64,000 nt of DNA from CAIODY01 sp046051225 (GCA_046051225.1 JBJOOR010000013.1:1-64000), one strand, 5' to 3'; counted from the first letter of the stretch, positions 32,950-42,033 are shown. A program made the numbers and translations. Notes: a model not told the origin generated them from the letters alone.

Positions 32950-33051
32950 ATGAAACTAAATTTTTCAACTAACTCAATTTTTAGCGACCATGCATTTTCG
33001 TATTTAATCTTATTGTTGGGCGTATTTTTCTTTTTTATATTGATTTTGTAA
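32950..33051 (+). CDS. Possible 33-residue single-span membrane peptide
   Basis: An ATG-initiated reading frame of 33 codons. A polar N-terminus (MKLNFSTNSIFSDHAFS) is followed by a strongly hydrophobic run (YLILLLGVFFFFILIL) to the stop, as expected for a single membrane helix. It lies in an otherwise empty 441-bp gap. No clear ribosome binding site or perfect promoter box precedes it. In AT-rich sequence such frames arise by chance, since T-rich codons encode hydrophobic residues. Unknown function. Confidence 0.3.
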   Translation: MKLNFSTNSIFSDHAFSYLILLLGVFFFFILIL

Positions 33052-33174
33052 ATTAAAAAAAATCACATTTTATCTTTCATAATTTTATTTAAAACACACT
33101 ACACAATTGAGTGTTAAAAATGTTTAATGTGCAAACCATTTTTTGTTTTTAACTTTATTGAATAATTATTTTCA

Positions 33175-33876
33175 ATGAAAAAAAATATACTTTGGTTTAG
33201 TGTGTTGCTACTTGTTTTTGGATGTAAAAAAAAACAAGCTGAATATGATACAAAAACAGAATATTTTCCTTTAGCCGTTGGCAATTGGATAATATATGAT
33301 GTTGATTCATTGGTTTATAATAGCTTTTCATTTACATCTTATACTCATCATTTTCAATTAAAGGAACTGATTTCAACTTCATTTGTTGATGCATCAAATG
33401 AACAAGCCTTTGTTTTAGAAAGATACGAACGAGATAGCATTACCCAAGAGTTTAAACTTAAAAACAAATGGGTTGAAAAAAATGCAAATAATAAGGCTGA
33501 AAAAATAGAAGAAAATCAACGCTTTATCAAACTCGTTTTTCCCCCAATAAAAAATAACACGTGGAAAGGTAATGCCTATTTGCAGATTGACCCCAACGAT
33601 GAAAATTCGAAATTTTTAACCGATTGGGATTATAAATATTCGATAGTTGACGAAAGGATATCGTTAGGTAAAAACAGTTTTGATTCATCCATTACCGTGT
33701 TGCAACATGATGATTATATTGTAAGATTACAAAAATCTTATTTTAAAGAAGTGTATGCAAAGCATGTTGGGCTTATCTATTATCAGCATACTTTTTTAGA
33801 ACAGCAACCATCCGACCCTACTTGGAAATCGGGATTTGATGTAAAAGCCACCATAAACTCTTATGGAAAAAATTAA
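33175..33876 (+). CDS. Predicted lipoprotein, unknown function
   Basis: The signal MKKNILWFSVLLLVFGC ends in a lipobox (VFGC, Cys17) followed by KKK. The mature part of about 215 residues begins with YFPLAVGNWIIYDVDSL, a pattern seen in several Bacteroidota lipoproteins, and appears mainly beta-stranded. It is probably anchored in the outer or inner membrane facing the periplasm. I recognise no specific family. It lies upstream of fbp, separated by 69 bp that contain the fbp promoter box, so cotranscription is not required. Confidence 0.7.
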   Translation: MKKNILWFSVLLLVFGCKKKQAEYDTKTEYFPLAVGNWIIYDVDSLVYNSFSFTSYTHHFQLKELISTSFVDASNEQAFVLERYERDSITQEFKLKNKWVEKNANNKAEKIEENQRFIKLVFPPIKNNTWKGNAYLQIDPNDENSKFLTDWDYKYSIVDERISLGKNSFDSSITVLQHDDYIVRLQKSYFKEVYAKHVGLIYYQHTFLEQQPSDPTWKSGFDVKATINSYGKN

Positions 33877-33908
33877 TTAATTCTGGAAATTTCAAATATC
33901 AATTTGTT

Positions 33909-33916
33909 TACATTTG
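33909..33916 (+). promoter_or_regulatory. Bacteroidota -7 promoter box (TACATTTG) for fbp
   Basis: Perfect TAnnTTTG 29 bp before the fbp ATG. No strong -33 element. Confidence 0.55.
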
Positions 33917-33945
33917 CCAACTTTTCAAAAAAAAATTTCATTTAA

Positions 33946-34944
33946 ATGATTTCAACAAAAAGTATTAATCTAGTTACACTAAATGGTTTTATTTTAATTA
34001 ACGAGCATAAGCATCCCAATGCAACAGGTAATCTTTCTGGCTTATTGCGTAGTGTTGGTTTAGCTGCTAAAATTGTACATCGTGAAGTTAATCATGCTGG
34101 ATTAGCTGATATATTGGGCGATACAGGCGAAGAAAATGTGCAGGGCGAAACAGTAAAAAAACTAGATGAATTTGCTAATAATCATTTCATTGCTGCCTTT
34201 CAACGTGGTAAAAGATGCTGTGGTATTGTAAGCGAAGAAAATGACGATATGATTGTGATGGATGAAGACGCTGCTCAATATCTAGTTTGTATGGATCCTT
34301 TAGATGGTTCTTCTAATATTGATGTAAATATTCCAGTTGGAACAATTTTTTCTATTTATAAACGAAATTCGAAAGATTGTTCGGTAAAAAAAGAAGATTT
34401 TCTACAACCAGGAACCGAACAAGTAGCTGCTGGCTATGTATTATATGGTTCAAGCACCATGCTAGTATATACCACTGGTGATGGTGTAAACGGATTTACA
34501 TTAGATACTACAATTGGTGAATTTTGCATGTCGCACCCCGATATGAAATTACCCGAAAATGGAAAAGTACTATCGGCTAATTTAGGAAATCTAAATGCAT
34601 TTCCGAATGGTGTAAAAGAATACGTAAAATATAGTTTTGAATTAGATAAACCTACCCATCGCCCTTATGCCTTGCGATATGTAGGCAGTATGGTTTCTGA
34701 TATTCATCGTACTTTATTGAAGGGAGGAATTTTCATGTATCCGCCAACTGCCGATGCATTGAATGGCAAATTAAGATTATTGTACGAATGCAATCCAATA
34801 TCATTTATTATCGAGCAAGCTGGAGGCATTTCATCAAATGGTAAAAATCGTATTTTAGAAATGATGCCAACAGATTTTCATGAACGTACGCCAATTTATT
34901 GTGGTTCGAAAAATATGGTAAATGATTTAATAGCTAGATTGTAA
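33946..34944 (+). CDS. fbp: Class 1 fructose-1,6-bisphosphatase
   Basis: Hydrolyses fructose 1,6-bisphosphate in gluconeogenesis. The metal-binding motif DPLDGSSNIDVNIPVGTIFSIY lies at about residues 112-133, followed by AGYVLYGSSTMLVYTTG and the C-terminal RYVGSMVSDIHRTLLKGGIFMYP region. The length of 332 residues is normal for the class. It is followed after 3 bp by the adenosyltransferase gene. Together with class I aldolase (36668), TpiA and malate dehydrogenase it indicates an active gluconeogenic route. Confidence 0.97.
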   Translation: MISTKSINLVTLNGFILINEHKHPNATGNLSGLLRSVGLAAKIVHREVNHAGLADILGDTGEENVQGETVKKLDEFANNHFIAAFQRGKRCCGIVSEENDDMIVMDEDAAQYLVCMDPLDGSSNIDVNIPVGTIFSIYKRNSKDCSVKKEDFLQPGTEQVAAGYVLYGSSTMLVYTTGDGVNGFTLDTTIGEFCMSHPDMKLPENGKVLSANLGNLNAFPNGVKEYVKYSFELDKPTHRPYALRYVGSMVSDIHRTLLKGGIFMYPPTADALNGKLRLLYECNPISFIIEQAGGISSNGKNRILEMMPTDFHERTPIYCGSKNMVNDLIARL

Positions 34945-34947
34945 AAT

Positions 34948-35505
34948 ATGAAAATTTACACAAGAAAAGGAGATACTGGAACAACTCAACTAATTGGCGG
35001 AACAAGAGTATCAAAACATCATATTCGCATTGATGCTTATGGAACAGTAGATGAATTAAATTCTTATATTGGATTAGTAGCCGATTTACTTACTACTGAA
35101 AATGAACAAAAAGAAACATTACACATTGTTCAAGATAGATTATTTACAATGGGTTCGTTATTAGCTGCCGACCCAGAAACCAATAAAATGAAACTACCCG
35201 AATTATCACCCAACGATATTATTTTATTAGAAAATAATATTGATAAAATGGATGACCAATTGGCGCCTATGACACATTTTATTTTACCTGGTGGGCACCC
35301 TACAATTTCGCATTGTCATATTGCAAGATGCATTTGCCGCAGAGCTGAAAGAATGATTACACAATTAAATGAAATAAGTACAGTTGAGCCATTAACTATT
35401 CAATACTTAAATCGCCTTTCTGATTATTTATTTACACTTAGTAGATTTATGACAAAAGAATTAAATGCAAGAGAAATAAAATGGATTCCGAAAATGAATT
35501 CGTAA
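34948..35505 (+). CDS. ATP:cob(I)alamin adenosyltransferase, PduO type
   Basis: Makes adenosylcobalamin, the cofactor of methylmalonyl-CoA mutase and other enzymes. Diagnostic motifs are the N-terminal YTRKGDTGTTQLIGG, DAYGTVDELNSYIG, and CRRAERMI with its conserved ATP-contacting arginines. The length of 185 residues is typical. It starts 3 bp after fbp, so the two are cotranscribed. Together with the carboxyltransferase at 40452 it fits a propionyl-CoA/methylmalonyl-CoA pathway, although the mutase is not in the window. Confidence 0.95.
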   Translation: MKIYTRKGDTGTTQLIGGTRVSKHHIRIDAYGTVDELNSYIGLVADLLTTENEQKETLHIVQDRLFTMGSLLAADPETNKMKLPELSPNDIILLENNIDKMDDQLAPMTHFILPGGHPTISHCHIARCICRRAERMITQLNEISTVEPLTIQYLNRLSDYLFTLSRFMTKELNAREIKWIPKMNS

Positions 35506-35547
35506 AAACTTGCTTCAAAATTTAGCCATTAAAAAAAATTGATTTAT

Positions 35548-35555
35548 TACATTTG
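35548..35555 (+). promoter_or_regulatory. Bacteroidota -7 promoter box (TACATTTG) for nuoH
   Basis: Perfect TAnnTTTG 22 bp before the nuoH ATG at 35578. It indicates that this isolated nuoH has its own promoter. Confidence 0.55.
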
Positions 35556-35577
35556 CCACTCATTTTTATTTACCATT

Positions 35578-36591
35578 ATGCTAGTTGAAAAATTAATTAT
35601 TATTAGTGGTGTGTTAGGCGCTTCATTGGGCATAGCCACCTACTCTACTTTATTAGAACGAAAATTAGCAGCTTGGCTACAAGATAGAATTGGGCCAAAC
35701 AGGGCTGGTCCAGGCGGTATGTTTCAACCATTAGCAGATGGTTTAAAACTTATTTTTAAAGAAGAATTTATACCAGCGCATGCTAATAAATTTCTTTTTG
35801 TATTAGGCCCATCATTAGCCATGTTGTTGGCTTGTATGGGTGGTGCCGTTATTCCTTGGGGCAATACATTAGAAATTGGAGGAAGCATTATTCCATTACA
35901 AATTACTAATATTGATATTGGAGTTTTATACATGTTTGGTGTAGTATCATTAGGCGCTTATGGTATTATGATAGGTGGATGGTCATCAAATAATAAATAT
36001 TCATTGATGGGCGCTATCAGAGCAGCTTCACAAATTATCAGTTATGAATTAGCAATGGGCTTATCCATGATTGCAGTAGTTATGGTAAGTGGTTCGTTAA
36101 GTTTAAATGATATTGTGGCGCATCAACACAATGGGCATTGGAATGTGTTTATTATGCCCCATGTATTTTTAATATTTTTGGTTTGTGCATTTGCCGAAAC
36201 CAACAGAGCCCCGTTCGATTTACCCGAATGTGAAACTGAATTAATAGGAGGTTATCATACCGAATATGGTAGTATGAAATTAGGCTTTTTCTTATTTGCC
36301 GAATACGTAAATATGTTTATCTCTTCTGCCTTTATGAGTACCTTATTTTTTGGTGGATATGATATTCCATTTATCGACCATTTTGGTTTATCGCATAATT
36401 TAGTAACTATTTTAGGCACTGTTTTCTTATTTGCTAAAATAGGCAGTTTTATCTTCTTTTTTATGTGGGTTAGATGGACATTACCACGTTTTCGCTACGA
36501 CCAATTGATGAATTTGGGTTGGAAAATACTAATCCCAATTGCTTTAGTTAACTTAATCATTACGGCTGTAGTAGGATTATGTTTAAAGTAA
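35578..36591 (+). CDS. nuoH: NADH-quinone oxidoreductase subunit H
   Basis: A membrane subunit of respiratory complex I located at the quinone-binding junction. About eight hydrophobic helices are visible. Conserved signatures are ERKLAAWLQDRIGPNRAGP near the N-terminus and the acidic loop FAETNRAPFDLPECETELIGGYHTEY, broken here for length, near residue 205. The ATG at 35578 is preferred over an upstream TTG and gives 337 residues. Unusually, no other nuo gene flanks it: neighbours are a cobalamin adenosyltransferase and an aldolase. It has its own promoter box. Confidence 0.96.
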   Translation: MLVEKLIIISGVLGASLGIATYSTLLERKLAAWLQDRIGPNRAGPGGMFQPLADGLKLIFKEEFIPAHANKFLFVLGPSLAMLLACMGGAVIPWGNTLEIGGSIIPLQITNIDIGVLYMFGVVSLGAYGIMIGGWSSNNKYSLMGAIRAASQIISYELAMGLSMIAVVMVSGSLSLNDIVAHQHNGHWNVFIMPHVFLIFLVCAFAETNRAPFDLPECETELIGGYHTEYGSMKLGFFLFAEYVNMFISSAFMSTLFFGGYDIPFIDHFGLSHNLVTILGTVFLFAKIGSFIFFFMWVRWTLPRFRYDQLMNLGWKILIPIALVNLIITAVVGLCLK

Positions 36592-36637
36592 ATTTTCAAA
36601 AACGTTGATTATAAATTTAAACCTTCATTAAAAATTT

Positions 36638-36645
36638 TATTTTTG
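36638..36645 (+). promoter_or_regulatory. Bacteroidota -7 promoter box (TATTTTTG) for the aldolase gene
   Basis: Perfect TAnnTTTG 22 bp before the ATG at 36668. No clear -33 element at the usual spacing. Confidence 0.55.
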
Positions 36646-36667
36646 CATTCAATTCAAAAAAAACAAT

Positions 36668-37726
36668 ATGTCATTTAGCAACATTCAAAACATTTTAGCA
36701 GACAAATCTGAATATTTATTAGATTATCAAACCAATAAAATTGATAAATCAATGCTTCACCAAGCTGGTGGCGATGTAATTGATAGAATTTATTCTATCA
36801 CAAACAGAAATATTCCTACGCTTCGTAATCTGCAATCAATTTTTGGTCATGGCAGATTAGCAAATACAGGTTACATGTCTATTTTGCCCGTTGATCAAGG
36901 CATTGAACATAGTGCTGGTGCTTCGTTTTCGCCCAATCCAATTTATTTTGATTCAGAAAATATTGTAAAATTAGCTGTTGAAGGTGGATGCAGTGCTGTG
37001 GCAACTACTTATGGTGTTTTGGGTTCGGTGGCAAGAAAATATGCACATAAAATTCCTTTAATAGTTAAAATTAACCACAACGAATTTTTAACTTATCCGA
37101 ATAAATACGACCAAATAATGTTTGGCAATATTAAAGATGCTTGGAATATGGGCTGTGCGGCAGTTGGTGCTACAGTTTATTTTGGTAGCGAAGAAAGTAG
37201 CCGTCAAATAGTTGAAGTAGCTGAAGCATTTGAATATGCACATGAATTAGGAATGGCAACTATTTTATGGTGTTATATTCGTAATAATGGATTTAAAAAA
37301 GATGGTGTTGATTATCATGCATCGGCTGATTTAACTGGACAAGCAAATCATTTAGGCGTTACTATTCAATCAGATATTATCAAACAAAAATTGCCAACTA
37401 ATAATGGTGGTTATACAGCGGTAAATTTTGGTAAAACGCATCCAAAAGTATATAGCGAATTATCATCTGAACATCCGATTGATTTATGCAGATATCAAGT
37501 AGCAAATTGTTATATGGGTAGATTTGGATTAATTAATAGCGGCGGCGAAAGCAAGGGTGCTACCGATTTACAAGAAGCTGTGGCAACTGCGGTAATCAAC
37601 AAACGAGCAGGTGGTATTGGATTAATTAGTGGAAGAAAAGCATTTCAAAAACCAATGAATGAAGGCATAGCATTGCTTAACTCAATTCAAGATGTTTATT
37701 TAGCTAACGAAATTAAATTGGCATAA
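36668..37726 (+). CDS. fbaB: Class I fructose-bisphosphate aldolase (FbaB/DhnA type)
   Basis: Cleaves or forms fructose 1,6-bisphosphate through a Schiff-base lysine. The family is recognised from TGYMSILPVDQGIEHSAG, PLIVKINHNEF, GCAAVGATVYFGSEESSRQ and the C-terminal phosphate loop NSGGESKG...AGGIGLISGRKAFQ. The length of 352 residues fits the bacterial/archaeal DhnA-type enzymes. It has a promoter box upstream and a strong terminator downstream, so it is probably monocistronic. It complements the Fbp gene 1.7 kb upstream. Confidence 0.95.
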   Translation: MSFSNIQNILADKSEYLLDYQTNKIDKSMLHQAGGDVIDRIYSITNRNIPTLRNLQSIFGHGRLANTGYMSILPVDQGIEHSAGASFSPNPIYFDSENIVKLAVEGGCSAVATTYGVLGSVARKYAHKIPLIVKINHNEFLTYPNKYDQIMFGNIKDAWNMGCAAVGATVYFGSEESSRQIVEVAEAFEYAHELGMATILWCYIRNNGFKKDGVDYHASADLTGQANHLGVTIQSDIIKQKLPTNNGGYTAVNFGKTHPKVYSELSSEHPIDLCRYQVANCYMGRFGLINSGGESKGATDLQEAVATAVINKRAGGIGLISGRKAFQKPMNEGIALLNSIQDVYLANEIKLA

Positions 37727-37742
37727 CAAAAGGATACTAAAT

Positions 37743-37784
37743 AAAAAAGGTTGTTGTTCGTTAATATGAATAACAACCTTTTTT
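37743..37784 (+). terminator. Strong intrinsic terminator after the aldolase gene
   Basis: AAAAAAGGTTGTT (37743-37755) pairs perfectly with AACAACCTTTTTT (37772-37784), a 13-bp stem with a 16-nt loop and a T-tract. Confidence 0.85.
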
Positions 37785-37823
37785 GTTTTATCATTCATGC
37801 TATTTAAAAGCATAATATCTATC

Positions 37824-38660
37824 ATGAAAAAACTTTTTATATTTTCTTCTCTATTTATTTTGCAAGCATTTGCCCCTACACCTAAAGAAAATGCAAAAGA
37901 TATTTTAGATAAAATGCTAAATGCTGTAAAAAATCATACATCAGCATGTTATACCATTGATACCTATGAAAGATTGATGAACAAAGCAACATTGCAACAT
38001 GGAAAAAGCTTTACGAAAGAATCTGTAAACCCAATTAAGCTATATTTAAAAATATTAGATGAATCGGCAAATGGCACCGAATTGATTTATATTGAAAATG
38101 AAAATAATAATAAAGTAAGAGTGAATGCAGGCAAATGGATTCCAGTTTTAAAACTTAGTCCGTATAATAGTATGATACTTAAAGACCAGCATCACACACT
38201 ATTTTCGGCAGGTTTTGGTTTTTTATACAGAATAATGTTAAACGCTAAACAAACATCTATCAATAATTTCGATTCGGTATTTGTATATCAAGGAGATGTA
38301 ATTTGGAATGGAATAAATTGTTATAAACTTCAACTTACTGATAAAAATTGGAAACGAATTTACTATCAGCCCAAAAAGGGCGAAACAGCACTAAGTATTG
38401 GTAAAAAGTTTTTAATACCCGAATATAGTATTATGGAATGGAACAAAAATATTTCAAGTATTGTAGATAATATAGACGACAAACAAATTATTATATGTAC
38501 ATCGTATGCTAAAAAAGCAATCTTATACATTGATAAAAATAATTTTTTTCCCGTATTTCAAGAAATGTATGATGATAAAGGGCTTTTTGAACGTTATGAA
38601 ATTACAAACCTTAAAGTTAACCCTACTTTTACTGCCAATGATTTTAAAGAAACTTTTTAG
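37824..38660 (+). CDS. DUF1571 secreted protein with embedded LysM-like segment
   Basis: Signal peptide MKKLFIFSSLFILQAFA; a second possible ATG lies at 37797. The protein matches DUF1571: an N-terminal helical start (AKDILDKMLNAVKNHTSACYTIDTYERL), a lipocalin/LolA-like beta sheet, and a final YEITNLKVNPTFTANDF. Near residues 180-240 it contains a LysM-like unit (PKKGETALSIGKKFLIPEYSIMEWNKN) between two DUF1571 strands, which could bind peptidoglycan. It is probably periplasmic. The role of DUF1571 is unknown. It follows the aldolase terminator, so it is its own unit. Confidence 0.8.
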   Translation: MKKLFIFSSLFILQAFAPTPKENAKDILDKMLNAVKNHTSACYTIDTYERLMNKATLQHGKSFTKESVNPIKLYLKILDESANGTELIYIENENNNKVRVNAGKWIPVLKLSPYNSMILKDQHHTLFSAGFGFLYRIMLNAKQTSINNFDSVFVYQGDVIWNGINCYKLQLTDKNWKRIYYQPKKGETALSIGKKFLIPEYSIMEWNKNISSIVDNIDDKQIIICTSYAKKAILYIDKNNFFPVFQEMYDDKGLFERYEITNLKVNPTFTANDFKETF

Positions 38661-38877
38661 AGTTTTGAGTTATTTCAACTTATACCACTCATTTTACTAA
38701 AAGGTAAAGTTTTTTAAAGATTGATTATCTTTTAGATGCAAAAAAAACTTATTCAATTTCAAAATTAATTAGGCAATAAGTATATAAAAAACAGCACTAA
38801 TAAAAATATGCAACTGTTTTCATTACAACCAGCAAAATTATTTCATCAACAAACCCTAAAGCGACTGCACCGTTTTT

Positions 38878-40029
38878 TTATCGTGTACTTTCTTTATCCG
38901 ATTCTAATTTATTTTTAAATGGATTATGGTTAAATGGATAAACCAATTGCTTCACATAACCTTTTGGAAACTGCGCTTCGTTTACTCCTGTGCCTCGTGG
39001 CCACACTTTGTTAGGCAAATAATAAGTGCCGAAAATTTTATCAATGAAAGGAAAAAAGACTGCGAAATTTTTTCCGTAATGTTCATCTTCAATGCAATGA
39101 TGCCAATGATGATATTGCGGTGTGGTGAAAAAATATTTCAAGAAACCAATGTTGATTCGAGTGTTAGAATGAATAAACACCGCATGAATGGCGATGATAA
39201 AAATGTAAGCATTAAAAACTATTGGCGAAAAACCACACACATACAACGGAATAAAAGTGATAGACCGTGTGAAGAAAATATCAATGAAATGAGTTCGTGA
39301 ACCTGCCAGCCAATCCATTGATTGAGTACTGTGATGCACTGCATGAAACCGCCACAAATAAGCATGAGAATGAAAAATGCGATGTGCCCAATATTGAAAC
39401 AAATCGGTTACCAAAAAGGCAAATAATAATTCTATTACAAACGGCAAACCCTGCACCCATGCATGCAACGGAGCTAAATTTAATTTACTGAAAAACAATA
39501 CTGCTGGCTGTTGGGTAATAGCTCCGAAAAACTGAATGCACAAATGGCTGATGGCAAAATAAATTAAATCAGTTCGCCACTCGGCATGAAAGCGGTCTTG
39601 GTTTTCACGTTTTGGCAATACCATTTCAATCGGAATAAAAATAATTGCCATCAACAATAAATCGAGCAGCAACCAATCTAATCCCAAATGCCAGTTGGCT
39701 TTTTCAACCGCTCTGCCATGCACATCAAACCCACCAATAACAATGGTCAGGCAAGCGATGGCAACGCCAATCATGCCACGTGTTTTATTTTTACTCAACA
39801 GCACATTGCTCAATCCAAAAATCATTGCTAAAATAATAGTAGCCGATAACAACCACTTCATGGATTGAGCAGTGTACACTTGCCTAAACTCGGGCGTTGT
39901 AAATGTTTCAGGAAAATAAAAACAAAGCACACCGCCTAATGCTAACAGGCTTAAAAACACAGCTACATAGCCACTTACAATGCCTTTGCCAATGGCGTAG
40001 CGTTGAATGAAAGACTGAATAAGGGACAT
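38878..40029 (-). CDS. Sterol desaturase/fatty-acid hydroxylase superfamily membrane protein
   Basis: An integral membrane di-iron oxygenase-type protein with several hydrophobic helices in its first half. Histidine clusters are HRIFH (about 218-222), HAVHHS (about 230-235) and HHWHH (about 310-314), which bind the metals. It likely hydroxylates a lipid such as a carotenoid, sphingolipid or fatty acid; the substrate is not deducible. The 217-bp gap to its left (38661-38877) shows no feature. Its G+C looks higher than that of neighbouring lipoprotein genes. Confidence 0.88.
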   Translation of the reverse strand: MSLIQSFIQRYAIGKGIVSGYVAVFLSLLALGGVLCFYFPETFTTPEFRQVYTAQSMKWLLSATIILAMIFGLSNVLLSKNKTRGMIGVAIACLTIVIGGFDVHGRAVEKANWHLGLDWLLLDLLLMAIIFIPIEMVLPKRENQDRFHAEWRTDLIYFAISHLCIQFFGAITQQPAVLFFSKLNLAPLHAWVQGLPFVIELLFAFLVTDLFQYWAHRIFHSHAYLWRFHAVHHSTQSMDWLAGSRTHFIDIFFTRSITFIPLYVCGFSPIVFNAYIFIIAIHAVFIHSNTRINIGFLKYFFTTPQYHHWHHCIEDEHYGKNFAVFFPFIDKIFGTYYLPNKVWPRGTGVNEAQFPKGYVKQLVYPFNHNPFKNKLESDKESTR

Positions 40030-40113
40030 AAATTTTAGTTTTTAAAAAAAGATTCACAACGGATTATTTCTATTTTTTTTTCTTGCAAATTCACTGCTTT
40101 AATTTTCAATTCA

Positions 40114-40422
40114 TTAAATTAAAGTTCTCCCATAACCAGCTATAAAACCAATAAATAAAATTATCAAGATAAAAAAAGATAGCACAAACAAAATCATTGA
40201 AACCCCAACAGTCCAAATTTTTTGTTTAATTAAATTTATACTTGACAATAATAAAACCAAGAAATTACAAGCCACGAACAAAAATCCAATAATTTGAAAA
40301 ACTATCAGATTTATGACTAAATTATTTTGCTCTTTTGCCAATATGAAGAATGTAAGAATAGATAAAACACAACTTAAGATAGCTGAAGTGTAAATAATCT
40401 TAAAACTATTTTTTGAAAACAT
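40114..40422 (-). CDS. Small membrane protein with three predicted helices, unknown function
   Basis: About 102 residues with three hydrophobic segments (near residues 9-27, 39-61 and 72-95) and a short C-terminal tail. The ATG at 40422 is preferred over a GTG three codons upstream. It lies between the carboxyltransferase and hydroxylase genes on the same strand. No family is recognised. Coding status is supported only by length and by the orderly spacing of helices and charged loops. Confidence 0.5.
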   Translation of the reverse strand: MFSKNSFKIIYTSAILSCVLSILTFFILAKEQNNLVINLIVFQIIGFLFVACNFLVLLLSSINLIKQKIWTVGVSMILFVLSFFILIILFIGFIAGYGRTLI

Positions 40423-40451
40423 CGGAAGCACTTTTACAAATTAATTTATTT

Positions 40452-41993
40452 TTACAACGGAATATTCCCATGTTTTTTTCTTGGCAAATTCACCACTTTA
40501 TTTTCGAGCATTTTAAAGGCACTCAATAATTTTTTTCGAGTTTCGGAAGGCAAAATTACTTCATCAATAAACCCACGAGCGGCTGCGCCATAAGGGTTGG
40601 CAAACTTTTCAGCATAAGCATCTGTTTTTTCTTTCAATGCTTCTTCAGGATTTTTTGCTGCATCAATTTCCTTTTTGAAAATAATTTCCACCGCACCTTT
40701 TGCACCCATCACAGCAATTTCAGCATTTGGCCAAGCATAGTTCATATCAGCACCAATGTGTTTGCTGTTCATCACATCATAAGCACCGCCGTAAGCTTTT
40801 CGGGTAATCACCGTAACTTTCGGCACAGTGGCTTCACTCAAAGCATACAACAATTTTGCACCGTTGGTAATAATGCCATGCCACTCTTGGTCGGTGCCAG
40901 GCAAAAAGCCTGGAACATCCACCAACACTAATAAAGGCACATTAAAGCAATCGCAAAAACGAACAAATCTTCCTGCTTTTCGTGATGAATTAATATCCAA
41001 CACACCAGCCAACACCGCAGGTTGATTGGCAACAATTCCAATGCTTCTGCCGCCGATTCGTGCAAAACCAACTACAATATTTTCAGCCCAATCTTTATGT
41101 ACTTCTAAAAATGAATTTTCATCTACCACACCATCAATCACTTCTCTCATATCATAAGGTTGATTTGCATTTTCGGGAACGATGGAATTTAAAATTTCAC
41201 GAAGCTCTGAAGCCCTTGATTCATAAGGATAAACAGGTGCTTGTTCTTCGCAGTTTTGCGGAATATAACTCAACAATTTTTTAATGTGCTGAATGGCTTC
41301 CACTTCATTAGCGCAAGCAAAATGTGTAACGCCACTTTTAGTTGCATGCGTTGCTGCACCACCTAATTCTTCGCTGCTCACTTCTTCGTGAGTAACCGTC
41401 TTTACTACGTTTGGACCAGTTACAAACATGTAACTCGTATTTTCAACCATCAAAATAAAATCAGTCAAAGCAGGCGAATACACTGCTCCGCCAGCGCATG
41501 GACCCATGATTGCCGACAACTGTGGAATCACACCTGACGCAATCGTGTTGCGATAAAAAATATCAGCATAGCCACCCAATGAAACTACACCTTCCTGAAT
41601 TCGTGCGCCACCGCTATCATTCAAGCCGATTAATGGTGCGCCATTTTTCAAAGCTAAGTCCATTATTTTGCAAATCTTTTCAGCATGTGTTTCAGAAAGC
41701 GAACCACCAAACACTGTAAAATCTTGTGAGAAAACATACGTCAAACGCCCGTTGATAGTGCCATAGCCAGTTACTACACCATCGCCTAAATAGATTTCAT
41801 TTTCCATTCCAAAATCTTTGCTGCGATGTGAAACCATCATGCCAATTTCTTCAAATGAATTTTCATCCATCAACAATTCTATTCTTTCACGAGCAGTTAA
41901 TTTTCCTTTTTTATGTTGCGCTGCAATTCGTTTTTCGCCGCCACCCAATTGGGCTTCAGCAATTTTTGATTTTAAAATTTCTGTTTTATTCAT
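40452..41993 (-). CDS. Acyl-CoA carboxylase carboxyltransferase (beta) subunit
   Basis: A 513-residue carboxyltransferase of the PccB/MmdA family, which transfers carboxyl between biotin and propionyl-CoA or methylmalonyl-CoA. Recognised segments are KGKLTARERIELL, NDSGGARIQEG, GPCAGGAVYSPAL, MFVTGPNVVKTVTHE and DVPGFLPGTDQEW. The start at 41993 (MNKTEILKSKI) is chosen because the longer frame overlaps the next gene and is not conserved. The biotin carboxylase and biotin carrier subunits are not adjacent. It could serve propionate metabolism or anaplerosis; the sequence does not separate these. Confidence 0.93.
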   Translation of the reverse strand: MNKTEILKSKIAEAQLGGGEKRIAAQHKKGKLTARERIELLMDENSFEEIGMMVSHRSKDFGMENEIYLGDGVVTGYGTINGRLTYVFSQDFTVFGGSLSETHAEKICKIMDLALKNGAPLIGLNDSGGARIQEGVVSLGGYADIFYRNTIASGVIPQLSAIMGPCAGGAVYSPALTDFILMVENTSYMFVTGPNVVKTVTHEEVSSEELGGAATHATKSGVTHFACANEVEAIQHIKKLLSYIPQNCEEQAPVYPYESRASELREILNSIVPENANQPYDMREVIDGVVDENSFLEVHKDWAENIVVGFARIGGRSIGIVANQPAVLAGVLDINSSRKAGRFVRFCDCFNVPLLVLVDVPGFLPGTDQEWHGIITNGAKLLYALSEATVPKVTVITRKAYGGAYDVMNSKHIGADMNYAWPNAEIAVMGAKGAVEIIFKKEIDAAKNPEEALKEKTDAYAEKFANPYGAAARGFIDEVILPSETRKKLLSAFKMLENKVVNLPRKKHGNIPL

Positions 41994-42033
41994 GATATCA
42001 ATGTGATAATTTGTAGATGTGTAAATATGTAAA

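Larger units (their letters stand above)
32734..33174. other. AT-rich intergenic region, 441 bp
   Basis: Divergent region between the UXS gene and the lipoprotein gene. It holds the UXS -7 box (32758-32765), a short possible membrane-peptide gene (32950-33051), and AT-rich sequence with poly-T and poly-A stretches (for example 32800-32812). No stable hairpin or repeat was seen. Confidence 0.6.

Noticed and set aside
34945..34947. A cobalamin riboswitch before the adenosyltransferase gene.
   Set aside because: The gap to fbp is only 3 bp; there is no room for a riboswitch.
38810..38920. A short plus-strand frame of about 35 codons before and into the hydroxylase gene 3' end.
   Set aside because: It overlaps the conserved gene in antisense and has no ribosome binding site or family resemblance.
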